The notes: a model not told the origin generated them from the letters alone. 64,000 nt of DNA from Siphonodentalium dalli (GCA_032622095.1 CP136068.1:153043151-153107150), one strand, 5' to 3'; shown: positions 1 to 12,355, counted from the first letter of the stretch. A program made the numbers and translations.

Positions 1-95
1 CGTCGAAGACACTATAACTTCAGTCCTAGTATACACACAATCATATATTCATACACGTCGTATCGTTTGGGGTCGGTTGCTTCCCCAGCATAATT

Positions 96-905
96 ATATA
101 TATTTACACACTGAGTGTGATTATCACTAAATCCCGCATACCGATTGGTCGGCGCCCACGTGACTAGTTGCAATTATTTCTCGGTGAACGCGCAAGAGGG
201 TCATAATTGCAACCATAATTACATCGACGCGTCGTTGATTTTGGAGAAGAAGAACGCGTAATGTTTTGGGCGCATTTGCACTCGCGCAGGAATGACTTAA
301 TAAATCATCAGGTTTCAATATAAAGAGCCTCGTTTTGAAATTGTTCTCAGCTGGTTTCTGGTCGGGTGCTATGGGATATTTTGGGCTGGTTTTGTCACGA
401 TACACTTTTCGATTTAAATAAGGATTAACTGTCATGTTGACTGTTTTTATGGAGATGTAACCGTGAGGTAAGTGGTCATAACATACAAGTTATGACCAAT
501 TACCTCACGGTTAATTCTCCATAAAACAGTCCACATGACAGTTAATCCTTATATGTATATACATTTAGCGAAAAAGCCACTTTTGTAAATGTATTTAAAT
601 CGAAAAGTGTATCGTGAAAAAACCAGCCCAAAATATCCCATAGCTCCCTTGGCAAAAGTTAACAGGAACAATTTCTCTTTATATTGAAACCCGATGATTT
701 ATTAAGTCAATCCTGCGCGAGTCCAAATGCGCCCAAAACATTACGTGTTCGTCTTTCCAAAACCAATGACGCGTCGATGTAATTATGAGGCTGCAGTTAT
801 GACCTCTTGCGCGTTCACCGAGAAATAATTGCAACTAGCCACGTGGGCGCCGACCAATCGGAATGCTGGATTTAGTGATAATCACACTTAGTATGTAAAT
901 ATATA
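96..905. repeat. Large inverted repeat (foldback element)
   Basis: The stretch from about 96 to 424 reappears as its reverse complement from about 591 to 905, with arms of roughly 310 bases and a few small indels. The loop is itself a hairpin (420-551) plus a short AT-rich segment at 552-590. That segment has an inverted copy just outside the right arm (about 905-940). An open frame on the minus strand across the left arm has no recognisable domain and is treated as non-coding. The organisation fits a foldback or non-autonomous DNA transposon. No target-site duplication could be fixed. Confidence 0.8.
420..551. repeat. Hairpin, first copy
   Basis: This is a near-perfect inverted repeat of about 60 bases per arm. 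It begins AAGGATTAACTGTCATG and ends with the reverse complement CATGACAGTTAATCCTT. The loop is only a few bases around position 487. A second copy lies at 943-1092 in the same orientation, so this is a repeated module and not a unique regulatory hairpin. Confidence 0.85.
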
Positions 906-942
906 CATTTAAGTGGCTTTTTTGCTAAATGTATATAAATAT

Positions 943-1092
943 AAGGATTAACTGTCATGTGGACTGTTTTTATGGAAACGTAACCGTGAGGTAAGTGGTC
1001 ATAACTTGTATGTTCGGGTTTTACACAAGTTATGACCACTTACCTCACGGTTACATATCCATAAAAACAGTCCATATGACAGTTAATCCTTA
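943..1092. repeat. Hairpin, second copy
   Basis: This is the same palindromic module as at 420-551, starting AAGGATTAACTGTCATG and closing with its reverse complement. The loop here is longer (about 20 bases, around 1005-1025). Arms are about 60-65 bases with few mismatches. It lies just outside the right arm of the large foldback. Confidence 0.85.
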
Positions 1093-1386
1093 AATACACA
1101 AGCACAACAATGTCGATGAAACTATAGCCAATACACACAATGCATATATACAGACATACACATACCCATATACACGTGCATATTTCAGCGTCGTTGTCGG
1201 TTACATGTCCCCTCAAAAATGCGTGTACAAACGCCATTGCATGTACAACGTCGGTGTGGGTGAAATGCACCAGGATATATACAAGTGCACATATATACAT
1301 AATGCACGTGTACATTATATATACATGCCCATCTCGTGTTGATGAGATATGCACATATGTATCCATACAATCTCTTGATGGTGTGT

Positions 1387-1400
1387 AGAGAGAGAGAGAT

Positions 1401-1444
<44 letters not shown>

Positions 1445-1465
1445 TTGGTGGTGTGTAGAGAGAGC

Positions 1466-1525
<60 letters not shown>
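1387..1525. repeat. (GA)n microsatellite in two blocks
   Basis: Two runs of GA dinucleotides (about 1387-1442 and 1457-1525) are separated by a short TCTTGGTGGTGTGT interruption. Open frames across it give Ser-Leu repeats on the minus strand, which are artefacts of the dinucleotide and not proteins. Confidence 0.95.
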
Positions 1526-1527
<2 letters not shown>

Positions 1528-4500
1528 TGATCTGACCAATTTTCAAATGAATATGAACAGTTCAGTTTCTCAGAATAATGCAAAATGAGTTGTAATCAAC
1601 ACAAGTCTTAAATTAAAAGAAAAAACAATTATTTCCTCGTATTTGGATAAGAAATAGTAATTTGTTAACGCACACCTATTAGTCTAGCCGTGGATGGAGG
1701 GAAGAGTCGCCTATATATAAAATTATTGGTACTAGTGTTTTCTTGTTGCAAAATTATCGCTAATTCCGAATCCGTGTGTCACACAGAAAAAAGTGGCAGC
1801 CACATATGGATTTCGGACCTATTGTCAAGGTCGCCCCTTAAAATTTCACGATGTGTTTTGCCGACGACCGCGAAGTGGATAATGCAGCACCAAATACTAA
1901 TATATCGTCAGATGTCAAGGGATTCGTCTTAAAATGAACCAGTACTCCATGTAATATTATGTTGTGAATATAGTTTTATAGCTCATGCTGAGCCAATACC
2001 TTCACGGGCGCAGGACGTTTCGGAACCTGGTTTCTGCACCTGCATGTGTTAAATTTGGGCACTTGGTTGTTTCGGTACTTCATCGAAGATGTTTCGGCAC
2101 ATGTTTTTTAAAACATGATTAGTATGCAGACGAACATTTTTAGATGCTGTTGAATCGAAGACTAAAGTTAGCAACTCTCTTTATAACACCATGCATCTGT
2201 GAGCTTCTGTCACTAGAAAAATATTTGTTCACACTTATTCGCATAAATTTTGCTATACATTAATTTCTGAGAACTTTTTTCTGGAATTACAATGCTTTAC
2301 CTATTCTTTGAGAAATCAATATACAATTAATAAATAAATACACCAACCGTCTCATGGAACACATTGCAAACCGACCCGCCATTTCACATCCAAAAATATT
2401 TGTCCATTCAAAATTGGTCACTTGACCTCCTCTTTATACGAAGTGGGCTTTTTGACACGACCAGTCGTCCATCCGTCTATCTAGCCGTCGGTTGGTTAAG
2501 ATTTCCACTGGCGCTGGCAAAAGGTCGCATTTATATGAAGCAATTTTCTCGAAACTTTAAAGACCTTGGCCCAAGGACGAGATAATCCCTTTTTTTATTG
2601 GTCCGGCCAGCCACCCAAGATGGCCACCACGATTGCGTTTACTAATATCGTCAACAATTTCCAATGGTCCCAGCTACAGACCTCATTTATGAAGCTGTAT
2701 TTTATAACAATTTCTAAGACATAGATCCACGACAGAAATTAGTTTTTTGGTCCAGTCCATCTTCATAGGGTGTCACCACCACCTACCACATTCCGAATAC
2801 CTAATAGGCCTACCATTAACAGAGAGCGATGAATACTGCGTACCTGTTGTGATTTTACAATAGATTCCATACATTTGCTGAAGTAGTATCCATAACTTCA
2901 ACATATCAAGAGGTATTAGAATGACTTACATTAAAATGTGTCATTTTGGGCTGCAAAATAGTCAGAATTTGTACCAGCCTTTTGTTGAATCCCGTACATC
3001 GGTTAAGATGTGCATATTAATTCCGATTACCAGTTAACATGCTGAGAGCATAAATCCCATGCATTTACCGCCTGAAAATGGGCCGATTCCCGCTTACCAA
3101 AAGAGTGATGGGGTAACAACATGTGTTTATAATGACGTGAGTAGCTTCATGTTACATTTTCACGTGATTTCGCCAGATGTCACAGACTTGAACATGGTCT
3201 GGTTCAAGTTGAGCTACAATTCCGTGGACCCTTTTATTTCATGGTGGCTATATACATTCATATATATGCGGACGGTCAACTGCATAGTATATAAAATTAT
3301 ACATGTACATGACAGCCAAATGTACCTCGTTCTTGCCTTATGTGCACTTACTTTTCTTCTGTGTTATACAGGCTCGGCAGTCCAGGCGCTTGGTGCATGG
3401 AAATCTAAGAATTGCACAAATTGTGTGACACATGTTAAATGTCACGTAGACTAACTCGTTTTGCAGATTGGCCCCAAAAAGTCACCGAGGAGGCAACAAA
3501 ATGTCACTGAAAACAGTAAAAAACAAAAAGTCTTGTTCGGGTAGCTGCATAGCAACGGTTGTTATGGACTATATGATATAGAATTATGTCATACACCATT
3601 GTATGGTATCAATGTCACAAATAAACATCCAATATGTAATTAACAACTAATACAGTTCAATTAAATGCTGTAAACCATCCCCAAAGAGACATTTTATTAT
3701 TTCGGGTAGTTGCCTAGCAACCGTTGCTAAGGAGAGTCCCATCTCGATGGGGTCAATATCTGAAAATGATCAGTAAGGTCCAAGGAATATATGTGCCAAG
3801 TTTCATGCTTTTATCGTAATGAGAGGGAGCGTCTGTTGACAACTTGGCATATATAATCCGGACAGAAGAGGATGATAGGGAACGAGAAGAAGCTAACCGC
3901 GGCGATAGGACGGTGACGGTTCGCGAAGAGCCAGAACAGCAGCTTGATGCCAGTGATGTAGCTGAGATGATGAGAGCACATGCTGCAGGGGGTGATTCTA
4001 GATGCTGCTATATGCAGTCTCTAAAATGCGATATATTGAATTGAATATTTAAATGCACTTAGTCTGATGATTATGCCGACTTTCGGGACCATACAACTGG
4101 AAACATTGGCAATATAATCACGTTCAGCACCGCTCCCAAATAATCTCGATAGTTCCGGCTATTAAAAATGATTTTAATCCAGACTTTACTAAGAAAGAAA
4201 GCTCAAAACAGAAAAAAACTATAAGAGACAACTCAAAACGAAAAGACAGGAAACCCCATCGGATAAATACGGAATGGCCAAATTGTACCATTCACCAAAC
4301 AACAATCTACGAGTGAAACAGTTCAGTTGCAAATATATATGAACAAAACCCTATACAACAGAAAATGTGCGAGGTTCGGGAAAATCCGCTATATATGTAC
4401 TACAAACCCTGGTCCCTTCCGAATTATGTATACAGAAAATGTGATGAACAAACGAGATGAACTGTTTATCTTAGTGGAACAGACAAGCCTCATCTATTTT

Positions 4501-4706
4501 TATTACTGAAACAATATCAAAATCATCTAAATATATGTTTTGTTGATCAGAGATGAAACTAGAAAACTACGATATATTTACAAAACAAATCCTAAACCAC
4601 CCCCGTGTGTAAATTGTTTTCAGACAAAAACCCGTATATTTAAATTATTTCTGCCATATTTGTGAACTGAAATGGTCACAAGATGAAAAAAATCTAAACT
4701 TATGGG
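1526..4706. other. Non-coding stretch with degenerate repeats
   Basis: No convincing gene. The longest open frames here (3059-3454 and 3844-4044, plus strand) show no domain I recognise. Around 2460-2800 the text resembles a dispersed repeat containing CCATCCGTC-type runs and phrases such as GGTCCGGCCAGCCACCCAAGATGGCC. Two related segments around 3536-3570 and 3701-3730 each contain a TAGCAAC palindrome. The second holds a perfect X-box-like motif (see separate entry). Confidence 0.6.
3709..3721. promoter_or_regulatory. RFX X-box-like palindrome, probably inside a repeat
   Basis: GTTGCCTAGCAAC matches the imperfect-palindrome X-box consensus (GTTRCC, short spacer, RGYAAC) bound by RFX-family factors. 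An imperfect relative, GCTGCATAGCAAC, occurs about 165 bases upstream in a similar context. The motif is therefore more likely part of a repeat than a conserved promoter. No gene starts nearby. Confidence 0.3.
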
Positions 4707-5609
4707 TTGTCATATCCAACTGTTGGAAGAACCAGTTGTAAACTCGATGAAAACTCGAACCTAACATGGGGTGCAAATACAAGTTACTGGAAGGGGTGCA
4801 TTCAGAAACGGGTGGTGGAAAATAATGTATACGAAAGGGTCACGAGTGCCTGGTGTGCCTCGGGGAAGTGTCCTATAGGACTATTGCTTTTTCTTCTGTA
4901 TATAAATTATTTACCCGACAATGTCAACAGCATGCTACTGTAAAATCTTCGCTGACGACACCAACATTTACGACACACTCGACAAACATTATTTACAATT
5001 ATCCATTGACTTGGCTTGCAAACAAAACAATCAATGCAATGCTGACGAAATCGAACAAAATACTTTATGCTATGTCATCAAACGATATTTCGAATACAAG
5101 GAGAAAGATATTATATCTACTCTAACACGGACATTGATCCGGAAGATTTTAGCATATGTAAACATCGTGAGTAGTATGTACTTACTAAAACACTCTACAG
5201 CCACAGAGTCAGTTCAGGAGGGGTACGAAGATTATTTCAAAATTTTGGACATTACCTTATAAGGAAAAACTCTGCAAATCCTGTCTTATGTCGCACAAAA
5301 TATCGCCGTAAAAGGGGAGATATCATAGAGGTGTTTAACAGTTTAAACTGATGCACGGATACCATATCGAGAATAATATTCTTTCGAAAAAGCGTCATAC
5401 CAAAGAACGAGAGGACACACAATCTGAAGATACAAAAACAAAACAAAACAAAACAAAAACAAACAAATAATGATGGGAGTAAATTCTTCTTGAAAGGATT
5501 GTGTCGTCGTGGAGCAATCTTCCAGAGCATATTATTGAAGCGAACACACCATATGCGAGTTCAAGGAACAAATCGATGCTATTTTCTGGTGCGAAAGATA
5601 CGAATTTGA
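4707..5609 (+). pseudogene. Decayed non-LTR retrotransposon reverse transcriptase, 3' half
   Basis: Reading across frames on the plus strand gives pieces of a CR1/Jockey-type reverse transcriptase in the right order. About 4850-4945 reads LLFLLYINYLPDNVNS, the conserved stretch before the catalytic site. About 4930-4980 reads KIFADDTNIYDT, which contains the F-ADD catalytic motif. About 5301-5348 reads YRRKRGDIIEVFNSLN, the post-RT (thumb) signature. About 5495-5609 reads RIVSSWSNLPEHIIEANTPY and then EFKEQIDAIFW, the usual C-terminus. At least three frameshifts and several stops separate them, and an AAAAC-rich run (about 5437-5466) sits inside. The 5' end with the endonuclease is missing. 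It is dead and cannot move by itself. Confidence 0.85.
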
Positions 5610-5854
5610 CTAGCTGAACTGCATGGATAAATATTGTATCCAGTACTGTCACACGTGTATAATTATGTTGTATATATATATTGTCTCAGGGTGCATGTGT
5701 ATTTAGCTAATTGTCCTCATAGCACCATACCCACCTTATGGTTGCAAGGAATTATGGCAGATAAATGGACAAGTTGCTTACAGATGCTACATATAACTGG
5801 CACAATAAGATGCAATTTGCTTGTGTTCGTGAAGTTGGATTGAAGTTCGAAGTT

Positions 5855-6033
5855 CGAAATTCGGTGGAAATTCGCGTGAAGTTAGATTGAAGTTCGAAGT
5901 TCGAAAAACAGATTGAAATTAAAACTCTAATTTGTTTTACCCCAAGTTCTTTGTTGCGTTCCAATTCGTGCTCCCCTTCTCGAATTTTGGGTCAAAGGTG
6001 ATTGTTTTCACTTTTTCTGAGATACCGCTGGAC
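5855..6033. repeat. Direct repeat, left copy
   Basis: A segment rich in GAAGTTCGAAATTC motifs is followed by a stretch ending TTTTTCTGAGATACCGCTGGAC. It recurs in the same orientation at about 6625-6765, with roughly 85-90 percent identity by eye. A TTAA-flanked MITE lies exactly between the two copies. Confidence 0.7.
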
Positions 6034-6037
6034 TTAA

Positions 6038-6620
6038 AGGGGTACTGTACGCCAAATGTTGTTGTTGGTTTCTATAGTCTCCGAATCGGAGAATAAGGTA
6101 ACAATTTTTTCATTATTTGAAAGTCTGTTGAGTACGAAGTAGTGTTACGGATGACAAATTTACCGGAATGCAAAAATACAAATTGTCGTTGTCGAGTAAT
6201 TTTTGTACAGTTTTCAACCAAATGAATCAATTAAAAGTTATATTATAGGCATACTAGTCCCATATAATCATTTAAGTTATTGTATCGTCGCTAGTCAGTG
6301 AGTGGCTTGGGTGTTCTCCCCGTATCGTCATAATATTTTAAGCGATCGTGTGTGCGATCGGTTTAACAATCCAGTATCCCTCAATTACTTTGTTTGATTA
6401 CGGAAATTCGTAATTTAATTGACGCCATTTTATGGCTCCAGTCATAAATTCAATTTATATCAAATTATTAACTTTTAAATTATTAAATTTTAAGATAGCC
6501 TATTAACCTGAGCGTTTACAGAATACATCTTCGACTCAAATTACTTATGTTTCTATATATTATCGATATTAGGTCGTTGTTGTCACCGGAAATTTTATGA
6601 AAATGGCGTACAGTACCCCT
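6038..6620. mobile_element. TTAA-flanked MITE, copy 1
   Basis: The element begins AGGGGTACTGTACGCCA and ends with the exact reverse complement, TGGCGTACAGTACCCCT. It is flanked on both sides by TTAA (6034-6037 and 6621-6624). A TTAA duplication is the hallmark of piggyBac-superfamily insertion, although the terminal bases differ from the common CCC start. At 583 bases with no open frame it is non-autonomous. The same termini bound the element next to the caspase gene at 30973-31320. Confidence 0.85.
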
Positions 6621-6624
6621 TTAA

Positions 6625-6768
6625 GTTCGAAATTCAGATTGAAATTCAAACTCTAATTTTGTTTTTGCCTCAAGTTCTTTGTTTTGTTCCAATTCGTGCT
6701 CCCCTTCTCGAACTTTGGGTCAAAGGTGATATTTTTCACTTTTTCTGAAGTACTGCTGGACTTAGAAA
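6625..6768. repeat. Direct repeat, right copy
   Basis: Second copy of the segment at 5855-6033. It starts AGTTCGAAATTCAGATTG and ends with TTTTTCTGAAGTACTGCTGGAC, followed by TTAG. The two copies match across about 140 bases, so the MITE sits at the junction of a tandem duplication. Confidence 0.7.
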
Positions 6769-8290
6769 ATTTCGCCGTCGCTGGCCATTTCGCGTCCAAT
6801 ATTAAACAGAAATGGCGATATTAACCAATTATTTGCCAGATTCAGCCAGAATTACAATATTGTGCCCGCAATAACAAGACTCGCAGCCCGGAACCCCGTA
6901 TCGCCTTCGTACTGCTAAATAACTCCACCGTCGACTACATTCACGAAGAAACAATGGCGAATCGCCCACCAAAGCTTGGCAATTAACCCCCAAAATGCCG
7001 CCGTCGCTGGCTATTTTTACGGTGTTACAACGGCAGATTAGCATCACCGTGACCGGCAGAATGATGTCGCTCGTCATTTTGATATATAGAAATGAATAAT
7101 GCGAGGGGATGCAACGAAACTTGAACATTTCAGGATTGGTTTACGGACTATAAGAGCGACCGATGATGCCAGGAGTAAAACCAATGAGAGAATGGACAAT
7201 TCCAAATCGAGACGGAAGTGACGTCAGTATTTCGCGCGCATTTTCAAGATAACGATAACACTCGATATATATCTCCGTATACGTGCTAAGCATGATAGCG
7301 ATTAATGATATTTTTATGGAAAGATAGTCATGCATAGAGGTAGAGTGGCGGCGCGTTTTCGGAATTAGGATTGTTAGAACATTATAGCAGAAACAATATG
7401 ATATTTCCAACACTGCTACAATATCTCACACGTGATGCGCGCTATATAGTCGGGTGGTTGTGTTTCAGAAGAGAACATCGCAGATATATGCCATTTCGAT
7501 CCGATCAATGTGGATAGTTGTGCAATATTCCTCATAGTTTACGAATAATCCTGGCCCCAAAAAGACGAGTCTATCGTTGGGGATTCACGTGTTCCTCTGT
7601 ATAATCCCACCGTTAGATCTTGCAGCACATCCGACTAAGATTATTCATTAGTCCATCCCCATTCCAATTACTTCTACAACGATTCACATTAGATCGTTTG
7701 AATACCGGCAATCGTTGTCCTCAACACATTTCCTGTGCTATGTACTATAGAATCCTAATATGTGTAATTATTCGCACAGAAACCTGTCGAATACTATGAA
7801 CATCGGCAATTTAATAGTGAAGGCGACTCCGTGTAAATTACCAGAGTATACATAATCGAATACCATATAAATTACTCTATGATGTCTGCGATTGGAAACG
7901 AAATTCGTTTCTTCAGATGGTGAAAGTTTTGAATCGCACAAGAGTAAACGTGTTTTATCCGTTTTCCGAGGCATGGGCTATGTTTTTCCATAATTGACCA
8001 TGGTGATAAAAATCTTCCCATCCATGTCACACGCAATGTCTGATGCCATTAATGAGATTCTTATGGCACCTTAAATGTCATCAATTGTGTAATAATGTAG
8101 GCATGCACAATCACGAATCACCTTCCGTTGGATGCGAAAGTACAATATTCAATAGAAAGTTTTCGAGAAAGGTCTACTATTGATGCACGGGGCGGACATT
8201 TAGCACACACGCGCGTGACCAACCCCCTATATATGTTAAAGATGCTCTGTCCGATTTGACACCAAATAAGTCTTGGCCTATATTTATAAA
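6769..8290. other. No gene seen
   Basis: Only short, domain-free open frames are present. A phrase close to CGCCGTCGCTGGC occurs at about 6771 and again near 7000, suggesting remnants of a repeat. Nothing else could be supported. Confidence 0.5.
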
Positions 8291-9056
8291 GTTAAAGATG
8301 CACAATCCGAATTAACGCTCTTAAATTACTATTTTATTAGCTTACGGTTAAAGGTACATAATCCGATTCGATGGTCCCCGTATCATCCAATTACAACAAA
8401 CGACGACCACGGCGACGACGGAATTTCACCAACAGCCGATTTAGTTATCCAAATTAGTATATTACCAATAAATACTCACAACAATACCAATCACAATATC
8501 ATATTTGCCGTAAATATCCTACCATAACGGTTTCTTAGCAGTTTGGAGGTGAAGGAGTGTGGTTTACAACTTCCATTTATGGTGATTCCCAACAAGTGCT
8601 GTTATACGAATGTAAACACATAGTATTTATACGTGTGACTAGCATGGTGCCATATAACATGTCTACTTGCAAGGATAAACATGATTACCGATTGGTAAAT
8701 AAGTATAATGTATGTATCCGAACATCAACTATCACAACATACCGTATTCTTGTTGATGGCGATACTTCTATTCCGAAATTAATTGGTCACCACTGATCGC
8801 ACAAGGAGCCGCGACCTTACTTGACCACTCGGAAAGACGTGCGTTAATGTTTGTGCTATCTATGTAAGAAGTCAGCTGGGTTTTGCCAGGCCGCCATATA
8901 TTCCAGATCTTGAAAAAATAGCAGATTTCAAAAATCGAAATCTATTAACTCTGAGCTTTGGTGGGTTGGTTCCTCGAGTCAATTCAAATATTTTTAGCCC
9001 CGAAGCCGACGAAATAGTAATTTAGGAGCGTTAATTCGGATGACGTATCTTTAAAA
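8291..9056. mobile_element. TIR element of the AATCCGA family
   Basis: The left end (about 8291-8335: GTTAAAGATGCACAATCCGA and following) matches the reverse complement of the right end (about 9011-9056). The arms share AATCCGAATTAACGCTC followed by TAAATTACTATTT. Related sequence with the same CTCCTAAATTACTATTT and AACATATTTGATTCGAGTC phrases recurs at 37715-38160 and 56843-57071. The interior has two open frames on the plus strand (8273-8527, 8557-8796) without a recognisable domain. It is probably a non-autonomous DNA transposon. Confidence 0.6.
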
Positions 9057-9964
9057 CTTACAACTTACAATGTTTGAGTAAATATATAATGAACACAAAA
9101 AACATACCAGATGAAGTGAATATTGGATGAGTTAATGGGAATGACAATTGAAGGCACTGTGTATAGGAACTGTTACATCGGAAATCGTTTTATCACCGGT
9201 TTGTGATGGTTCTTGCCTGATTTGTGACGGTTCTTGCTGATCGAAATTATACATTTTCACGACTTTTTGACAGTTAAAACGCAATTTTGAGGCATCTAGG
9301 TGATAATTCGATTAGTTATTTTCGATCCCATAACAATCTGTGGCACCAATGAGCGTGTTAATAACGAAAAATGCATTGTGCTAGTCATAACAACGACAAG
9401 AACCGCGAATTTTGATTATTGTTTGGGTTCTCTCCTGATCGAGTCGGTTCTATCCCCATTAATCGTTCTATACGGGTAAAACTATTGCTAATATTTGCCA
9501 TGGTACATGGTTCAAACTGCCAATTTTGTGAAAGTATACAAAGATAAACACAACAAACTATGCATTAAGTTGAAATTTGCACCACTTGTCATTAATTTCG
9601 ACGAATTACACTGCCTTTCTATGCTTATCCAATAAGCTGTGTTACGCCTATCAAAATTCACAAAGTCGCCAGCTAGTTTGAAAAATAACGCGTTTTGCAG
9701 GCCCGACATTTCCATGAGTCAACAGCCGGTTAACAATAGTGAAATTTCATTGCGCTGGACTTCGTAAAGCGTGAGCGTCGACGGGATATATAGAGTTATC
9801 TTCTTCTTCTAGCTATCGATCCGTCCGTTTAGGACAACCTCGTGTTGCGAGTAAAATCCACACTTAACTGTGGTCTATACATATGTACAGCCTAAAATAA
9901 TACTTAGATAAAACAAAGATTTGGCGGAGACGTGCAGATTCAGCATTCGCAGATGTATTAATTT
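9057..9964. other. No gene; contains an interspersed repeat segment
   Basis: No coding signal. About 9165-9245 (GGAACTGTTACATCGGAAAT and on) occurs in inverted orientation at about 21265-21350 with high similarity, so it is part of a dispersed repeat. The remainder is unique by eye. Confidence 0.5.
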
Positions 9965-12096
9965 ATAAAAGTAACTTTTTTGCAGACTGTTCTGTATCGT
10001 GCACAATGAAGGTAGTAACAGAGGTCGGATGAATGATGATTTTTTAGGTCCTCAATAGTGTGGATATCAGCAGTCTCTATGCCAGGTAGTGATGAAGGAT
10101 CTGTCAGGAATTGTACTTTTGGTTCATCTGTACACAGTTTGAATTCAGAAGTGAATATAATCTGATAACAATCAGCTACTAGATGGAGTGTCCGATCTCT
10201 GACAGGTTGTAAATATGTACAGTGCAGTAGAGAAAGTGTTGTATGGTTTCAGATTCCTCATTACACAGCAAGCATATATCAGAAGTTGAGTTTTTATTGT
10301 ATCGCTGTTGGCGTATACCGAGTGAGTATGTATTTGTCACGAGTCGATTGATAGTTTGTAACAGGATCGATGTTGCTCACTGCGGGTCTTCAGAAGCTAG
10401 TTGACTATCCCAGGATTATACGAATATGAATTAAGACGTGCTAAAGTACTGTAGAAAGCAGCTTCAGCGACAATCCGATCTTCCCAGTACAATTTAACTG
10501 CTTTCTTCACTAGATGTTTCCATTCCTCTTTGCTGTGTGGTGATGTTAGTTCCTCATATATATATGCACGATAAATCATATTTTAGAAATAGCTTTCTGA
10601 CCTCTGAGAACCAACTATTGCTGTTGATATCTTTAAGTAGAAGTTGACGATGGGAGAGCGTTTTTTCAATGGCAGAGTCAGGTTGTCTACAAACATTGTT
10701 GAATAAAACAAGTACTTTTTTGTCGATTTGTCCCTGAATAGGTAAAAGTCCCGATAAAATATATACAGCCGTGTCTGCAACTGCATTTGATAGTATTAAA
10801 ATCTGTTTGATAAATTTCTTTTGGAAGCACTCCAATAATTTCACATGCTTCGGAGATGGAATTAAAACTTCACATCCATAAGTTAAAACAGGAGGTACAT
10901 AAATATTAAATAGATGTATACATGTTTGATGATCCAGGCCATTCTCACCATGGAATCCAAGAGGCATAAGAACATAAGCAGTCCGACGAGCCTTTTTGAT
11001 ATTGTTGTTTATTGTTTCCAGGAGAGTTTTATTGATAGATGTTGCACGAATAATTCCTAAATGTGAGGAGGAGTCAACATTGTGCATATTTATGTTGTCA
11101 ATAGTGAAGGATTCAACTGGATGCTTCTTTCCACATTGGGATACTTTGATAATGACACTCTTCTTAGATTGGAGCAAATACCGATGTTCTCTGCTATACT
11201 GGTATGCCACATTAATGAGAGTTTGTAGATCAGTGACGTTTGAGCTCACAAGGGCAACATCATCAGCACAGGCAGTTGCAGATACATTTGTATTTCCAAT
11301 CGTAATCCCAAGGTGTTGATCAGATAAACGTTGTAGGAGATCATTAATATAAAGTTTGTAAAGATCGGCGCTCAAAATATTATTTGGAAACTTGCAGATT
11401 TCTTGGATGCCCATTTGACGACAGAAGAACAGTCAGAATGAAGATCATCAATAATAGACCATGTGTTGTAGTCAGTTGATGTAATAAAAGTTTTCCGAAG
11501 AAGAATTTCTTTACAAACAACGTCAAAAGCTGACTTGGCATCGAGTAAGGCAATATATACATCTGTTTTGTTGTCATATTGCTCCCTGATTGCTTCCTCT
11601 AACAAGAGTGCACTATTTAAAGGAGAAGCATTTGCTGTGAAACCTCTTTGTAAATGTGATTGTTCAGGTAAAGTGTATTTCCTTAGCTCGTCACGAGTGA
11701 TAACTTCAATAATTTTAAGTAGGACAGGTAGCACAGTTATTCCTCTGTAATTTCCATAATTATTTTTTTCGCCTTTGTTCTTGTAGATAGGGTTGAGAAG
11801 ACCAGTTTCAATGCAGTCGGAATAGTGTTATGCTGAAGTATCACGTTGATTAATTCAGTTAATATGAATATAAAATTGTCACTAGCATATCGAAAGTGTT
11901 CGGCAGAAAGTCCAAAACTATCCTCGGCTTTCCCTTTATTTAGCGTTGAAATTGAATGCTTCACTTTCTGAATATCAACCACTAATGCTGTCTTCTCAGT
12001 CCTAGAAGCTTTGATTGCAGCATAGTCATCAAGTGCTTGATGGTAAAAAGAAAAGTCATATGAGGTATTGTCATGAGGTATATGGCTTGTATTCTA
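9965..12096 (-). pseudogene. Decayed LINE: RT domain through C-terminal zinc motif
   Basis: Reading leftwards from 12060, the pieces of one non-LTR retrotransposon ORF2 appear in order. About 11982-11737 reads LNKGKAEDSFGLSAEHFRYA, the start of the RT domain. About 11734-11400 contains HLQRGFTANASPLNSALLLE and IALLDAKSAFDVV, conserved fingers-palm blocks. About 11414-10554 begins SADLYKLYINDLL and contains the catalytic ACADDVALVSS, with the ADD metal-binding aspartates present. About 10265-10200 reads HFLYCTYLQPVRDR preceded by a Cys, the C-terminal Cys/His zinc motif. Frameshifts occur near 11740, 11400, 10580 and 10400. The QGVRQG block expected before SADLYKLY is missing, so there is a small deletion near 11400. 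No endonuclease domain is present, because the 5' side is cut at 12097 by a Helitron-like end. Inactive. Confidence 0.9.
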
Positions 12097-12355
12097 TCTA
12101 TTATATATTTTGGAACTTCTGTCTGTATGTATGTATTTGTGTTATAGACTCGAAAAACTGCTCGACCGATCCGACTCAAATTTGGTGTGTAGGCCTACTT
12201 TGATCCGGGGAACAATATGGGCGGGTCCAATTTCACATGCGTCCGTGTCCTTGACCTTGACCTCGCTCAAATACGCTCATATAGGCATGTTTCTGGACCT
12301 CGACCGATCCCACTCAAATTTGGTAGCTGGTTCTACTTTGATCACGGGAACAATA
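12097..12355 (+). mobile_element. Helitron-like element, 5' part
   Basis: It begins TCTATTATATATTTTGGAA after an A. This is the same start as the Helitron-like element at 39679 and the A/T target context typical of Helitrons. A CTGTCTGTATGTATG run follows, then two similar internal units: GACTCAAATTTGGTGTGTAG at about 12170 and CCCACTCAAATTTGGTAGC at about 12310, each with CTTTGATC and GGGAACAATAT. The same internal units, with an intact 3' end, occur at 20161-20447. This copy runs straight into the CCAACGTTGG element at 12356, so its 3' end is missing. Confidence 0.65.

Noticed and set aside
1040-1583. Overlapping minus-strand frames rich in Ser-Leu and a plus-strand His/Thr-rich frame
   Set aside because: They are translations of the GA microsatellite and neighbouring simple sequence, with no domain and three phases open at once.
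3844-4044. Hydrophilic 66-residue frame with Glu/Arg-rich start
   Set aside because: It begins at TTG, has no splice sites I could defend and no recognisable family. It may be an exon or transposon remnant but cannot be supported.
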